A DNA stretch of 30,376 nt from CAINDZ01 sp041908585 (lineage in GTDB: Bacteria; Krumholzibacteriota; Krumholzibacteriia; LZORAL124-64-63). Positions within the stretch are counted from its first letter, which is position 1, and each line of letters opens with the position of its first letter. Shown piece by piece: positions 29,604 to 30,376 of this stretch. The stretch covers positions 1-30,376 of the forward strand of contig JAYRFB010000261.1 in NCBI GenBank assembly GCA_041908585.1, written 5' to 3'. The notes below the pieces were generated by a model. That model ran no database searches. It saw only the letters and a program-made list of their open reading frames with translations, and had not been told where the DNA came from. The position numbers and the translations under genes are program-made.

Positions 29604-30376
29604 ATGGACCTGGGTATCGCGGGCAGGACGGCGCTCATCACGGGCGGCTCGCGCGGCTTCGGCCTGGCGACGGCGCGGCGACTGGCTGCCGCCGGCGCCC
29701 AGGTGGCGCTGCTGGCGCGGGGCGAGCAGGCGCTGGCGGAGGCCTCCGCGGCGGTGTCCGCGGCGGGGCCCGGCGGTCGCGCGCGCGTGCTGGCCGTGCC
29801 GGCCGATGTCGCCGATGAAGGCGCCATGCGCGCAGCGGTCGCGCGCGTGCAGGCGGAGCTGGGCCCGGTGGACCTGTTGCTGGTCAACGGCGGCGGCCCG
29901 CCGGCGGGGAACTTCGCCGACCTGGATGCGCCGGCCTGGGAGGCGGCCTACCGGCTGCTGCTGGCGAGCGCGGTCGACACCTGCCGGCTGGTGCTGCCGG
30001 GCATGCTGAGCCGCCGCTGGGGGCGTATCGTCGCCGTCACGTCGGTCAGCGTGTACCAGCCCGTGGAGAACCTCATGCTCTCGAGCGTGCTGCGCCCGGC
30101 CGTGCAGGCGCTGGTCCGCACGCTGGCGCTGGAAGCGGCGCCGGCCGGGGTCACGGTCAACGCCGTGGCGCCGGGGTTCCACCTGACAAGCGCCGTGGAG
30201 CGGCTGATCGCGCGCAAGCAGGAGCAGACCGGGGCCTCGCGGCAGGAAGTCATCGCCGGCTGGACCCGCGAGATCCCGCTGGGGCGCCTGGGCGAGGCCG
30301 ACGAGCTGGCGGCCCTGGTGGCCTTCCTGATGTCCGCACCGGCCGGCTACATCACCGGCCAGTGCGTGGTGGCGGA
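29604..30376 (+). CDS. SDR family oxidoreductase, cut at window end
   Basis: This is a short-chain dehydrogenase/reductase, 257 residues visible with the 3' end missing. The Rossmann cofactor site is TGGSRGFG (about 13-20) and NGGGPP takes the place of the usual NNAG. The catalytic Ser lies in VTSVS. Where YxxxK is expected, the aligned residues read SSVLR, so Tyr is Ser and Lys is Arg. NAVAPG follows at the normal place. ATG 29604 has GGGAGGAG 6 bases upstream. Related SDRs with NGGGPP and no Tyr/Lys exist and are often labelled 3-oxoacyl-ACP reductase, but that activity is doubtful here. Confidence 0.85.
   Translation, partial: MDLGIAGRTALITGGSRGFGLATARRLAAAGAQVALLARGEQALAEASAAVSAAGPGGRARVLAVPADVADEGAMRAAVARVQAELGPVDLLLVNGGGPPAGNFADLDAPAWEAAYRLLLASAVDTCRLVLPGMLSRRWGRIVAVTSVSVYQPVENLMLSSVLRPAVQALVRTLALEAAPAGVTVNAVAPGFHLTSAVERLIARKQEQTGASRQEVIAGWTREIPLGRLGEADELAALVAFLMSAPAGYITGQCVVA

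Overview
The window is about 30 kb of gene-dense, very GC-rich bacterial chromosome. Shine-Dalgarno sites are strong and GTG/TTG starts are frequent. The first 14 kb is the conserved S10-spc-alpha ribosomal protein supercluster. The next 16 kb holds transport, envelope, secreted-protein and housekeeping genes. I see no prophage, insertion sequence, CRISPR array, tRNA or rRNA. A secreted FG-GAP protein with a C-terminal FlgD/T9SS-like sorting module and a GldA/GldFG/DUF4340-type ABC operon suggest a high-GC lineage of the FCB superphylum (Krumholzibacteriota-, Eisenbacteria- or Latescibacterota-like). That is inference from gene content only.

Layout: (1) 2-14139, plus strand: rplB (5' cut), rpsS, rplV, rpsC, rplP, rpmC, rpsQ, rplN, rplX, rplE, rpsN, rpsH, rplF, rplR, rpsE, rpmD, rplO, secY, adk, map, infA, rpmJ, rpsM, rpsK, rpsD, rpoA, rplQ. 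The order is canonical and complete, and a strong intrinsic terminator follows at 14238-14269. Several spacers inside the cluster are long for such an operon and carry perfect GC-rich inverted repeats. rpsE encodes an S5 with a Gly/Arg-rich N-terminal extension of about 70 residues. rplQ encodes an L17 with a charged tail of about 50 residues. (2) 14441-20251, plus: fabH, an ABC ATPase, a GldF-GldG fusion and a DUF4340-like protein, with 8 bp or overlapping junctions, so probably one transcript. (3) 20282-21778, minus: a membrane-anchored M23 peptidase, divergent from region 4. (4) 22057-25754, plus: a secreted seven-repeat FG-GAP protein, an adenosine-deaminase-family enzyme overlapping it by 4 bp, and a DinB-like protein. 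(5) 25864-29344, minus: metG, and upstream of it an M1/M61-like membrane metallopeptidase with its own intrinsic terminator. (6) 29604 to the end, plus: an SDR oxidoreductase cut by the window edge.

The first block makes ribosomes, core RNA polymerase alpha, the Sec channel, adenylate kinase, methionine aminopeptidase and IF-1 together, the usual growth-coupled set. The second half is largely about the envelope (ABC exporter with periplasmic GldG and DUF4340 parts, peptidoglycan hydrolase, exported propeller protein, membrane peptidase), with fatty-acid initiation and single-enzyme genes mixed in. Nothing here is clearly an undescribed system. The strongest leads are the S5 extension, the hairpin-bearing spacers, the fabH-linked GldA/GldFG operon, the SDR without its usual Tyr/Lys pair, and the FG-GAP/deaminase overlap.
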